This document shows positions 45,320 through 54,186 of a DNA stretch of 64,000 nt, one piece after another. Under the pieces are notes generated by a model. The model had not been told where the DNA came from and ran no database searches. It saw nothing but the letters and a program-made list of their open reading frames with translations. The DNA comes from a bacterium (GTDB lineage Bacteria > Desulfobacterota > Desulfocorpusculales > Desulfocorpusculum), in the NCBI GenBank assembly GCA_037481695.1, contig JBBFLE010000001.1, positions 62,001 to 126,000 on the forward strand, read 5' to 3'. A program made the translations under genes and the position numbers. Every line of letters starts with the position of its first letter. Position 1 is the stretch's first letter.

Positions 45320-46447
45320 TCAGGGGCAGTTCACCCTGGCTATCCCATACTTCTCGTCAAAGGCAGGCCTGATGTACACTGGCTCCTTGATGGGAACCCG
45401 GACTATCTCCTGCCCTTGCTCCGAGGCTCCCACCACAGTTTTCCCTCGTCGTCTCCATCGAGCCACGATCCTCTCGGTACAGCCCAAAAGACAAAGCAAT
45501 GCCTGCAGATCCGGATCCTCATGGGCTTGGGCGTAGGTCTTGAGGGCATCTTCCACCCCAGGGCCGAACATCTGTCTCAAGAAGTTAATGGGCACATGCA
45601 CCGGTGGGATATAGTACACATTGGGCTCAAGCCCGAACTGGGGGAAAAGGGGCTTGGCAACCTTCTTAATGTGGACCAGGAAGTCTATGGGATTTTCGTG
45701 ATCGGCCTGAGAAGGCGGATTGATCCATCCGGCCAGACGGATCTTTCCAATGCAGTTTAGGAAGCACTGCGGCTGGAGCCCCTGTTCCAACTTGGGATAG
45801 CATCCTATGCACTTCTCACTGGTCCCTCCAAGGGGGTTGAAAAAGGTCTTTTTGTAAGGACATGCCCGCACACACTCCTGGTATCCGTGACATCGACTCT
45901 GATCTATGAGGACTATCCCATCTTCCTGCCTCTTGTAGATGGAACCCCTGGGGCAAGCGGCCAGGCATGCCGGGAAGGTGCAATGATTGCAGATGCGAGC
46001 CAGATAGAAAAACCAGGCCATGTGCGGGACATGAAGCCCCAGGCCCCTGTCCACCATGCCTGCGCAGTCATCCTCACCCACATTGGGATAGGCATAATCC
46101 CTTTCCTGGGGTTGCCATCCCATAACGCGGGTTGCGGTGGGGGCTGCCTCGAAGATCGTCTGACCCACGTAGCGGTTTCCCACCCACCTCTGGGTCCCCA
46201 TCATCTGCAACAGCTTCAGATCCCAGGCAAGGGGATAGAAGCCGTACGGCTTGGACTCCACATTGTTCCAGAGCATGTACTCCTGGCCCTTGCCCGAAGT
46301 CCACGTGGTCTTGCAGGCAAGGGTGCAAGTCTGACATCCAATACATTTGTTGATGTCAAATACCGCTGCAAACTGTCTGCGGGGCCTTTTTTCAGGATAC
46401 CAGTAGGCCATTTCCCGTTGGATCTGCCAATTGTTGACCCTAGCCAT
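45320..46447 (-). CDS. Fe-S beta subunit of type II DMSO-reductase-family enzyme (NarH/NxrB/EbdB-like)
   Basis: 375 residues with four ferredoxin-type cysteine groups: [11 protein letters not shown] (35-45), [26 protein letters not shown] and [16 protein letters not shown]...C. In the third group a tyrosine stands where a cysteine would be, the NarH-like pattern associated with a 3Fe-4S cluster. The segment [20 protein letters not shown] is characteristic of this family. No signal of its own; it should be co-exported with the Tat-bearing alpha subunit. AGGAGG precedes ATG 46447. Two bases separate it from the alpha gene. Confidence 0.93.
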   Translation of the reverse strand: MARVNNWQIQREMAYWYPEKRPRRQFAAVFDINKCIGCQTCTLACKTTWTSGKGQEYMLWNNVESKPYGFYPLAWDLKLLQMMGTQRWVGNRYVGQTIFEAAPTATRVMGWQPQERDYAYPNVGEDDCAGMVDRGLGLHVPHMAWFFYLARICNHCTFPACLAACPRGSIYKRQEDGIVLIDQSRCHGYQECVRACPYKKTFFNPLGGTSEKCIGCYPKLEQGLQPQCFLNCIGKIRLAGWINPPSQADHENPIDFLVHIKKVAKPLFPQFGLEPNVYYIPPVHVPINFLRQMFGPGVEDALKTYAQAHEDPDLQALLCLLGCTERIVARWRRRGKTVVGASEQGQEIVRVPIKEPVYIRPAFDEKYGIARVNCP

Positions 46448-46449
46448 GA

Positions 46450-49400
46450 TCAGGCCTCCTCATCCCCCTGCACGAAGTTGCCGGAGAGGTATCTCTTCAT
46501 CTCATCCGACTCGTAACCAGGCCTTATCCCCATCTTTGCGGGCTGCCAAATTCCTTGGGCGCCTATACCCCCAGGCTCGGCCTTGCTGATTTTCACCATG
46601 GCTTCCCTGGGAGCACCCACAGGACAATGCACGTCAGGCAGGAAGCCTTTACCCAAAGACTGACCGAAAAGACCCTTGCGCACCAGGGAGTCTGTCATGA
46701 GGGTGGGTTTCAGCCATCCCCTGGTGGCCGACTGGTGGGAGCCGCTACGGAACATTCCCTGATAGCCCGTGCGAGGGTTCTTGGCCAGCCCGTCGGGACG
46801 GCTTCTTTGTCCCTCCAGGGATCCTGGGGTAGCGCCGTACATGTTAAACCACATCCTGGTTACCCCACGGGGGGTGCCTGGATAGTACCTGGCCCTGCAA
46901 AGCAACCTGGCAAACTCGTAGTCCCCCTGATTCTTCTCCCATCCCCTGAAGGGCCTGTCCTCTGGATCCGGATCCACCCAGACATAGTCACCATCCTGGA
47001 TGCCCAGGTCTTTTGCATCCTGGGGGTTCATGTCCACGTACCCCTCAGTCACAAAAGGAGAGCGTTTGTCCTCTCTGTGCAAGTCTCCAAAGGGCCCAAA
47101 CAGCATTGCCACCATGTCCGTGTCTATGGGAGTGGTGTGAGCACCGTGACGGTACTTGGGCGTGTGGAATATGAATCTGAAGCCTTTGTCAGCAAGAGGG
47201 TGAGCCGAGGCTTTCAACTCCCTCCAGGTCTTGACCACATTTCTTGCACAGCGGACCTCTGATGAGAGATCATCGGGCTGCACTCCGTATTGCTCTGGCC
47301 TGGAGCAGCGGATGGCTTCATGGGGAGGGGCCACTATCACGTTGGGCTCGTAGAAGGTGGAGTCCACGGGCTCCCTGTGTACTGGCAGATTCTCCCCGGC
47401 CTCTATGAACTCCTGCTCCTCACGATAGAACTCCAGCCTTCCGCTCTTGGTGTACCAGGGCCTGGAATCCGTCACCTGCTCGTACCCGACGGCCTTGGGG
47501 GTGGTGCGGCTGTTCATCAAGGCAGGAATACCTTCCTTGGCCCTGGCCTCCAGCTCCTCCATCCTGTACCCCCTGGTGTTGGTGGAGTTATCCAGTATTC
47601 TTTGCAGGTATGCTGCCGTGTTCCCCTGCCTGACGAAGCTCCAGTACTGGTTGAATCTATCATCCCCGGTCAACCCGGCCAGCTTCTCGGCCACCAGAGC
47701 CAGGACCTCTATGTCTCCCAGAGTATCGAAGACCCGTGGGAGCGCAGTGCGGGGAAAGACCTGCAGGAAGGGGTTGGTGACCGAGGCGGTGAGGTCAGGG
47801 TGCTTCAATTCAGCCCATGAGTCCACCCCGAAGACCACATCGGCCCACTCGCAGGAGGCTGTCCACCACCATTCGTTGACCGCGATCATTTCTATTCGTG
47901 GAAGCACGTTGACCACCGTGTTGTAGTGCCACTTCACGTTTCCCAGGATGGAATTGGCATTGGCAAACCACATGGCCTTGGTGGGACAGGGCATGTGGGT
48001 CCTGCCTGTGAGCATCTTGCGGCCCACCCGAAGAGGGTGATCTTCATGGTTGTAATAATGGGCAGACTCGGGTTTCCAGTACTGACGGACCCGAGCAGGC
48101 TTGGATGGGTCCAGCTGGATGTCAAAGGGGTCCTCATTTATGTACTGAGGAGCCCCATTGAAAAGCGCCACCCGGTAGTTGCCTGCATAGCTTCCCACAT
48201 TGCCCCCGATCCTGCCTATGTTGCCTGTGAGGGCGGCCAGAAGGAAAACGGCCCTGTCCTTGTTGTCGCTGTTGAAGAATTGATTGGGGCCCATACCCAA
48301 AGCAAACAGGGTGGTGCCTGGTTCCTTGGAGATGTGACGAGCCAGCTCTTCCACCTCTGCGGCCGGAGCCCAGGTCAGCTCCTCAGTGGTTCTGGGATCG
48401 AAATGTTCCACGTACTGTCTTATCAGATCAAATATTGGCCGGCATCTGATCTTGCTTCCGTCGGCCAACCTCACCTCCACCGAACCCTCCAGAAGAGGAT
48501 CCTCCAGGGGCGATCTTTTGCCCACTTGGTCCCTGGTCAAGGGTCTTGGCGCGCCCGCTGACCTGTCCCACCATACATAGTCCCCCCACTCCTGCCTTAG
48601 TTCCTGGGAGATCAACATGTCCGTCTGAGCCGCTGGAGAGGGTTCCTTTTCCCCTGGTGCCAGGACCCTGGTTTGGTTTGACAGAGGGGAGGGTGCAATG
48701 CCAAAGACATCTTGAGCCTTCAAGGTCTTGAGGGTGTCCATGCGCACAAGCAATGGAAGATCGGTCCATTCCTTGACATATTGCTGGTCCCAGAGTTTCT
48801 CCTTTAAGATCACATGGCAAAGCCCCAGGGCCAGGGCCGCGGTGGTGCCTGGACGTACAACTATCACCTGATCCCCTTTGCTGGCTGTGGCAGAGTATTC
48901 GCAGGCTATGACCACCACCTTGGCCCCTTGCACTCTGGCCTCGGTGAGCCAGTGGGCATCGGGCATCTTGGTGGTGATCCAGTTCATGCCCCAAACCAGG
49001 ATTGTCTTGGAGTGCTCCACAGCACTCAGGTCAAATTCCACGGTCTGCTGGCCTGTCACCATGGGATGGCCGGGAGGCAGGTCTGTGTGCCAGGAATAGT
49101 TGTCGAACCCTCGGGCACCCAAAGCCCGCATAGGATCCACCCCTCTTATCTTCTGATCCAATAGGGCCAGGGAATTGGCAAAACGATAGAATCCAAAGAC
49201 CCTGGTGATGCCCAGAAGGGGCATTCCCCCTCTGAACTTGAGGCACTGGGTGCCTGCCCCATCCATGGCAGCGATGACCTCCTGGTCGTAGTTCTGGGCC
49301 TTCAACAGGGCTGCACCCTGATCCCCCGAATAGGTCTCGGCTATGTTCTTGAGGGCAGCAGCCACCATACTGGCTGCCTGATCATGGCTTATGCGGACCC

Positions 49401-49896
49401 ACTCGTCCCGACCTCTGTTGAAAAAAATCTTGGGCGGCAGCCCGTTGGCCTCTCTTGGGAAACCGGCCTCCACCCAGCGCTTGAATCCGACTCTCACCAT
49501 ACAACCGCTGATGCGGCGGTCCCCGTAGATTCTCCTTGTGAGGGCAAGCCCCTTCTGGCAGATCCTGGGATCCCACCTGTGGGAGACCTGGTTGCCCATC
49601 AGATCCTGGGCTTCGCCATATCGCATGGTGGGCCCGATGCGCACCAGCACCCCGTTTCGGACATAGCCGTTGAGAAGACAATTGTGAGTGTCGTTGGGGG
49701 CGCAAAGAAAGGTGAACTTCCAGTCATATTTCCAAAGATCACGATAGGCCTTTTCCCAACCCCTCTGAGGATATACTGCCAGAGGATTGGTGATGGCCTC
49801 CAGGCCCCAGGCCTTAATGGCTGATAAAGCAAAGGCCCCGAACCCGGCTGCGCTCAAACTGCCAAGAAACTCTCTCCTGGAAAATCCTTTTTTCAT
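46450..49896 (-). CDS. Molybdopterin catalytic (alpha) subunit, type II DMSO reductase family
   Basis: 1148-residue Mo-bisMGD oxidoreductase with a twin-arginine signal ([18 protein letters not shown]), so the enzyme acts in the periplasm. The proximal Fe-S motif is CAPNDTHNC (65-73) with a further cysteine at 113 (RICQKG); Asp69 occupies the position of a usual cysteine. The Mo-ligand aspartate is predicted at Asp272 in [14 protein letters not shown], defining the type II group (nitrate reductase, nitrite oxidoreductase, ethylbenzene dehydrogenase, perchlorate/selenate reductase, DMS dehydrogenase). [20 protein letters not shown] and the C-terminal molybdopterin-binding [14 protein letters not shown] fit. 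The substrate is not deducible; the start motif resembles Nxr/archaeal pNar-type proteins more than NarG. Confidence 0.93.
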   Translation of the reverse strand: MKKGFSRREFLGSLSAAGFGAFALSAIKAWGLEAITNPLAVYPQRGWEKAYRDLWKYDWKFTFLCAPNDTHNCLLNGYVRNGVLVRIGPTMRYGEAQDLMGNQVSHRWDPRICQKGLALTRRIYGDRRISGCMVRVGFKRWVEAGFPREANGLPPKIFFNRGRDEWVRISHDQAASMVAAALKNIAETYSGDQGAALLKAQNYDQEVIAAMDGAGTQCLKFRGGMPLLGITRVFGFYRFANSLALLDQKIRGVDPMRALGARGFDNYSWHTDLPPGHPMVTGQQTVEFDLSAVEHSKTILVWGMNWITTKMPDAHWLTEARVQGAKVVVIACEYSATASKGDQVIVVRPGTTAALALGLCHVILKEKLWDQQYVKEWTDLPLLVRMDTLKTLKAQDVFGIAPSPLSNQTRVLAPGEKEPSPAAQTDMLISQELRQEWGDYVWWDRSAGAPRPLTRDQVGKRSPLEDPLLEGSVEVRLADGSKIRCRPIFDLIRQYVEHFDPRTTEELTWAPAAEVEELARHISKEPGTTLFALGMGPNQFFNSDNKDRAVFLLAALTGNIGRIGGNVGSYAGNYRVALFNGAPQYINEDPFDIQLDPSKPARVRQYWKPESAHYYNHEDHPLRVGRKMLTGRTHMPCPTKAMWFANANSILGNVKWHYNTVVNVLPRIEMIAVNEWWWTASCEWADVVFGVDSWAELKHPDLTASVTNPFLQVFPRTALPRVFDTLGDIEVLALVAEKLAGLTGDDRFNQYWSFVRQGNTAAYLQRILDNSTNTRGYRMEELEARAKEGIPALMNSRTTPKAVGYEQVTDSRPWYTKSGRLEFYREEQEFIEAGENLPVHREPVDSTFYEPNVIVAPPHEAIRCSRPEQYGVQPDDLSSEVRCARNVVKTWRELKASAHPLADKGFRFIFHTPKYRHGAHTTPIDTDMVAMLFGPFGDLHREDKRSPFVTEGYVDMNPQDAKDLGIQDGDYVWVDPDPEDRPFRGWEKNQGDYEFARLLCRARYYPGTPRGVTRMWFNMYGATPGSLEGQRSRPDGLAKNPRTGYQGMFRSGSHQSATRGWLKPTLMTDSLVRKGLFGQSLGKGFLPDVHCPVGAPREAMVKISKAEPGGIGAQGIWQPAKMGIRPGYESDEMKRYLSGNFVQGDEEA

Positions 49897-49959
49897 GGCT
49901 CGCTCCCTTATGCCACCCCTTTTGAGCTCTCTGGGGCAAGAGGATCAGGGGCCAAAGGA

Positions 49960-51648
49960 TTATTTCCCCTCTGGTGAGGCTGCCCCTTGCCCAGAACTGG
50001 CTTCCCACGTTCTTATGTAGCTGACTATGGCTTCTATCTCTGTTGAGGAAAGGGCCGGATGGGTGGCCTTGGGTTTGGCAAAGCCCTCCATCACGGTTCT
50101 CATCCGGCCCCTGCTTATGGTCTCGAAAAGATAAGTGTCGCTTGCTGCCAAGACTCCGGGGTTGTTGAGAGCCACCGCAAATTTGCCCTCTCCATTGGCC
50201 CCATGACAACCCGCGCAGTACGCGGCAAAGAGCTTGCCGCCAGCCTTCACGTCCCCCGAGGCCCACCGTCTGGGCTCATCCACCCCAGGTGGGGGGCTCA
50301 CTTTGCCTCCCAAGGTGCGCAGGTAAGCCACCACTTCCTTTATCTCGGCCTCCCTCAGCCCTCCTTCCTTCTCCCCCCAGGCCGGCATTCTGCGACCGGG
50401 GCGCCCGTGGGTAAGGGTCTGAATCAGGAATCTATCAGAAGCCAGGGCAAGAAAATCGGGATTTCCCACAGATGGGAAAAGGCTCATCCCTGGGTAGTGC
50501 CTGCCCTCTCCTTTCATGCCATGGCAGGCGGCGCAAAAGGTCCCATAAAGGGTGGCACCGTCTGTGGCAAACTCCCTCTCCCCAAGCCTCTCGGCCCTCA
50601 CCCTGTCCTTGGGCCAGTACGCCTCGGGCACATTGCTCCTGCGCAAGGAAAAGATGTACATGGTGAGCTGATCGATCTGCTCTTCGCTGAGCCCCATGGC
50701 GGGCATTGCAGAGCCTGGCACCACCCTGGGGGGATCCCTCAGGTGCTCTTTGTGCCAGTTCTCAAGGCTCTGCTCACCCCTTACTGCTGAGAAGTCTGTC
50801 CTGCCAGGATCCCGCTCGCCCGCCTTGGTAAGCTCCGGGCCATCGTCCCCTCCCACGCCGTTTACCTTGTGACAACCCCTGCAACCTAAAGAGTGAAAAA
50901 GAGCCTTGGCCTCCACCAGCCCCGGAGCCCCGACCCTGGAGTCCATGTAAACCTTGAGCTGTTCTCTGGAAACCTGGTCAATGGGACCAAAGGTCTCTCT
51001 CCAGAGCAGCTCCCCTGCTCGAGCCCTGTCCAGGTGTTTCTCGTACCAGTCTTGGTCATAACCTGTGGCTCCCACCCTCGAAAGATCCGGACCCTCCATT
51101 CCGTGCATACCCCCCACCCGAAGGGTACCGCCCCTGGAGTCCACCCTATGGCAGGCCAGACAGTCCAGTCTCTCCAATGCCCTTTTTCCCTGCTCCAGTA
51201 TCTGGCTGTTGGGAACCCTGAGGCTGGTATGACAGCTGCCGCAGCCCGAGTAAGAGTACTTCGTGGGGATCATGGGAAGCGGCCAGAACCTTACATTCCC
51301 ATGGGCGTCCGCCTCCTCAGTGGCATGGCCCTGGCCAGCATGGCAAACGGTGCAACCCAATTCCCCTGGATCGTGTACAACCTGCTTATGGGGCAAGGCC
51401 ACCTTGGGGCCCACCAGGGGAGCTTCACCAGGTGCCATGCCCACGTGGCAGCTCACGCACCGATCCACCACCCGAAGGCCCGGAACCACGATCTGCCGCA
51501 GCCTGATCTCTAAGGGACCGCTTTCACTGGTCACTGAGGCCTGGATGAGCCTCCAGGGTTTGAAGAGGCTTTCCTTGGCAGCAGCCGCAAGAAGAAGCCC
51601 CAGACAGGCAAGGCTGGAAAACAAGACCAGGTATTTGTTCTTTTTCAT
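49960..51648 (-). CDS. Periplasmic seven-haem cytochrome c
   Basis: 562 residues with an N-terminal signal anchor (LVLFSSLACLGLLLAAAA) and seven CXXCH motifs: CVSCH, CTVCH, CGSCH, CLACH, CRGCH, CAACH and CAGCH. The first four are clustered (about 64-175) in a compact multihaem region; the last three sit in separate class I cytochrome c-like domains (for example CAACHGMKGEG, CAGCHGANGEG) with downstream methionine candidates. It probably moves electrons between the Rieske/cytochrome b complex and the molybdoenzyme. It lies between cytochrome b (50 bases) and the alpha subunit (63 bases). Confidence 0.92.
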   Translation of the reverse strand: MKKNKYLVLFSSLACLGLLLAAAAKESLFKPWRLIQASVTSESGPLEIRLRQIVVPGLRVVDRCVSCHVGMAPGEAPLVGPKVALPHKQVVHDPGELGCTVCHAGQGHATEEADAHGNVRFWPLPMIPTKYSYSGCGSCHTSLRVPNSQILEQGKRALERLDCLACHRVDSRGGTLRVGGMHGMEGPDLSRVGATGYDQDWYEKHLDRARAGELLWRETFGPIDQVSREQLKVYMDSRVGAPGLVEAKALFHSLGCRGCHKVNGVGGDDGPELTKAGERDPGRTDFSAVRGEQSLENWHKEHLRDPPRVVPGSAMPAMGLSEEQIDQLTMYIFSLRRSNVPEAYWPKDRVRAERLGEREFATDGATLYGTFCAACHGMKGEGRHYPGMSLFPSVGNPDFLALASDRFLIQTLTHGRPGRRMPAWGEKEGGLREAEIKEVVAYLRTLGGKVSPPPGVDEPRRWASGDVKAGGKLFAAYCAGCHGANGEGKFAVALNNPGVLAASDTYLFETISRGRMRTVMEGFAKPKATHPALSSTEIEAIVSYIRTWEASSGQGAASPEGK

Positions 51649-51698
51649 TTCCTTGAGCCTCTTGGGAACCTGTTGAAATCAGCTCCCTCTTGTGCTTC

Positions 51699-53252
51699 TC
51701 AGTGCATGGGCCACTGGGAAGGAGACCAGTAGAATTCCCAGTTGGGGCCTCTGAAATAGGCCCCTATGATGGTCAGGACCACGTATCCGCAAAGAAAGCA
51801 GGTGAAAAGGGCCATGGCCCCGGCCCTGGTGGAGTTGAAACGTCTCACCACCCACACCGAATAGAGGGCGTAGATTCCGGTTATCAGGGTGCCTGGGTTA
51901 AACAGAGTCACAGCCAGTTGATGGATCTGGGGAAACCACTCCCTAAGCCAACCCTGGGAGATCGCCAGGGCCTCCACGGCCGAGACTGCCACTAGACCGA
52001 ACACGGCCGATTCCACCACCAGCCTGGGTCCCCCTGGCCCCCCGAACCAGAGTGCTGTGCCCTCCTGTTCCCTTTCCAGATAAGGAATCAGCCCCAAGCC
52101 CGCCACCACTATGGCCGGGATGCCTATACCGCCCATGAAGGCAGAGAAGGAGACCAGCTCCTGCAAACCCAAGAAATACCAGGGGGCCTTGGCTGGATTT
52201 TCAGGCACACTGGGATTGGCCAGCTCCTTCAAAGGGGCGTCCATCCAAAGCGACAACCCCACGCAAATGAGCGTGGTGAGCATGAACACAGCCAGCTCCG
52301 CGTAAAAGAGATGAGGCATGCTGGGGAGGGTGTTCTCGGGTCCATTGCCCACTGCTGGAGTCTTCCCTTTTAGCAAAGCCACCAACTGGTAGGTCTTCTG
52401 TGGAGCCTGGGTGAAAACCGGGTAAGTGCTTGGCCCCAAGGCACCCAGTCTCTGATCCACATCCCAGGGCCGTGCCAGCCCTCCATCCTTTCTGACTCTC
52501 CAGAAATGAACTCCCATGAGAATACCGACAGCCATTGGGAGAACCATGACATGGAGCACGTAGAACCTTATGAGGGCTTCCTCTCCCACCACATCCGAGC
52601 CCAAGAGCAGCTCCCTCTGGATTCCTCCTATGTCAAAAAACTCTGTGATGCCCAGGGCATCGGTCACCTCCCTGGGAGATTGAGCCACATTGGCTCCTAT
52701 GGTGGTGGCCCAGTACGCCAGCTGGTCCCATGGGAGCAGATATCCGGTGTAGGAAAGACCCAGGGTCAGTATCAGAAGCCCCATGCCCACCAGCCAGTTG
52801 AACTCCCTGGGGCTTCGGTATGCTGCGGTGTAAAACACCCTTGCCATGTGAAGGAAAACCCCCACAACCATCAGATTGGCCGCCCAGCGATGAATGTTTC
52901 GAATGAATTGGCCTGTGGGAACCACGAAGTGGATGTCCTTTATGGACTGGTATGCCACCTCTGGGTAGGGCTTGTAATAGAACATCAGCAGTATCCCGGT
53001 AAGCAGGGTTATGAAAAAGCATGCCGCACACACAAGCCCCAGACCCCAGGTGGTACTCCAGCGCAAGCTCCACCTGTGGGTTCGGGCCGGATGGAGGTGA
53101 AGGAAGAGATTCTCGAAAACAAATGAGGAGCGAGACCTGTCGGTGGTGGGCAGCCCCGTGCGTATGGCGCTTTCCACCACCAGCCTGGGCACAGCCTTGA
53201 GATTCGTGAGAAACACTCCAAGGGCCGGACTCTGTTGCTGGCCACTCATCAT
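51699..53252 (-). CDS. Cytochrome b of a Rieske/cytochrome b complex (b6f-type spacing)
   Basis: 517-residue polytopic quinol oxidoreductase subunit. Haem histidines pair as IHRWAANLMVVGVFLH (13 residues between) and HVMVLPMAVGILMGVH (14 between). The second spacing is that of the b6f rather than the bc1 group. The cytochrome b and subunit IV parts are in one chain; the usual PEWY Qo motif reads APWYFLGLQELVSF, with Glu replaced by Pro-Trp context. A long hydrophobic C-terminus (about 420-517) adds further helices. Its start overlaps the Rieske stop (ATGA), as expected for a coupled complex. Confidence 0.93.
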   Translation of the reverse strand: MMSGQQQSPALGVFLTNLKAVPRLVVESAIRTGLPTTDRSRSSFVFENLFLHLHPARTHRWSLRWSTTWGLGLVCAACFFITLLTGILLMFYYKPYPEVAYQSIKDIHFVVPTGQFIRNIHRWAANLMVVGVFLHMARVFYTAAYRSPREFNWLVGMGLLILTLGLSYTGYLLPWDQLAYWATTIGANVAQSPREVTDALGITEFFDIGGIQRELLLGSDVVGEEALIRFYVLHVMVLPMAVGILMGVHFWRVRKDGGLARPWDVDQRLGALGPSTYPVFTQAPQKTYQLVALLKGKTPAVGNGPENTLPSMPHLFYAELAVFMLTTLICVGLSLWMDAPLKELANPSVPENPAKAPWYFLGLQELVSFSAFMGGIGIPAIVVAGLGLIPYLEREQEGTALWFGGPGGPRLVVESAVFGLVAVSAVEALAISQGWLREWFPQIHQLAVTLFNPGTLITGIYALYSVWVVRRFNSTRAGAMALFTCFLCGYVVLTIIGAYFRGPNWEFYWSPSQWPMH

Positions 53253-53734
53253 GCCCTCCAGTAAGTTCCCTGGGGTACAGTGGAGCCTTGGTCCACCACA
53301 TAGCTGCCGTTACTGCCTGTGAGTTTCAACCAGGCAAGGGGCTTTGGGGCCGGGCCTTTTGTTACAGCTCCGTCCTGCCCGAAGAAAGACCCATGGCAGG
53401 GGCACTCGAAGCCTTCTCCCGAAGGCTTCACAACGCAACCCAGATGAGTGCACACCAGGGACAAGGCGTACACCCCGTCCCCTGTCCTGTAGAGCGCTAC
53501 GGCCCGTCCTGGAGGGATGAAAGGGGTCCCCAGGGGAAGGGACTCAGGAAGCCTCACCTTGAATTTCTTGCTGGGAGAAGGCATGACTGCGGGCCTGGGA
53601 AGCCGAAGCATTCCAATGAGCCCGAATCCCAAGGCTGAAGCGGCAGCAAGAAGAGAGGCCAGCCCGAGAAAGTCGCGTCTGACAACTGGCTCCGGCTCTA
53701 GTCTGGATCTCTCAGTCGATGATGTGGCTCTCAT
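53249..53734 (-). CDS. Rieske 2Fe-2S protein
   Basis: 161-residue Rieske subunit. A twin-arginine motif (VRRDFLGLASLLAAASALG) acts as the anchor and Tat signal. The 2Fe-2S ligands are CTHLGC and CPCHGS, with the proline-rich loop GPAPKPLAWL after them. It carries electrons from the quinol site of cytochrome b to a periplasmic acceptor, here presumably the seven-haem cytochrome. GGAGG five bases before ATG 53734. The stop overlaps cytochrome b. Upstream of it lies a 7-bp repeat array. Confidence 0.94.
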   Translation of the reverse strand: MRATSSTERSRLEPEPVVRRDFLGLASLLAAASALGFGLIGMLRLPRPAVMPSPSKKFKVRLPESLPLGTPFIPPGRAVALYRTGDGVYALSLVCTHLGCVVKPSGEGFECPCHGSFFGQDGAVTKGPAPKPLAWLKLTGSNGSYVVDQGSTVPQGTYWRA

Positions 53735-53838
53735 GTATGCCTCCTGCCTGTGGTTTCACCCTGTATCATTCACAGATCCTGGCTTGTTCCGTCTCATCCA
53801 GAATGTGCTATCAGGTCATCCAATACCCCTGCTCGGTA

Positions 53839-54186
53839 TTGCCTTTGCCTTTAACTCCGTGCTCCGTGCTGCTTTTGCCTTTAACTCTGTGCTCTGTGCC
53901 GTGTGCTGCTTCATCCCGCTCTGTGCCCTGTGCTCTGTGCTGCTTCTCCCCGCTCCGTGCCCTGTGCTGCCTTTCCCTTTGACTCTGTGCTCTGTGCCCT
54001 GTGCCCTGTGCTGCTTTTGCCTTTGACTCTGTGCTCTGTGCCCTGTGCTGCCTTTCCCTTTGACTCTGTGCTCTGTGCCCTGTACTGCTTTTGCCTTTAA
54101 CTCTGTGCTCTGTGCTCTGTGCCCTGTGCTGCTTCATCCCGCTCTGTGCCCTGTGCTCTGTGCTGCTTTTCCCCGCTCTGTGCTCC
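53839..54186. repeat. Composite tandem repeat of degenerate heptamers (YCTGTGC-type)
   Basis: About ten units in tandem. Each has a linker, then two to four 7-base copies of CTCTGTG/CCCTGTG, then CTGC. Two linker classes alternate irregularly: a 12-base one (TTTTGCCTTTRA or CTTTCCCTTTGA) and a 9-base one (TTCATCCCG or TTYTCCCCG). Unit lengths are 37, 34, 27, 44, 37, 37, 44 and 34 (53873 to 54166), so within a class they differ by exactly 7 bases. The two 34-base units (53910 and 54133) are identical. The array overlaps the last 17 codons of the upstream oxidoreductase gene. Confidence 0.9.

Noticed and set aside
46450-49896. Assignment as nitrate reductase NarG or ethylbenzene dehydrogenase EbdA specifically
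   Set aside because: The type II motifs fit many substrates. The gene set lacks narI/narJ, and no hydrocarbon-degradation genes adjoin, so only the family is claimed.
53839-54186. Possible CRISPR array
   Set aside because: The units are not separated by unique spacers of constant length; the linkers recur and lengths step by 7 bases. No cas genes are nearby.
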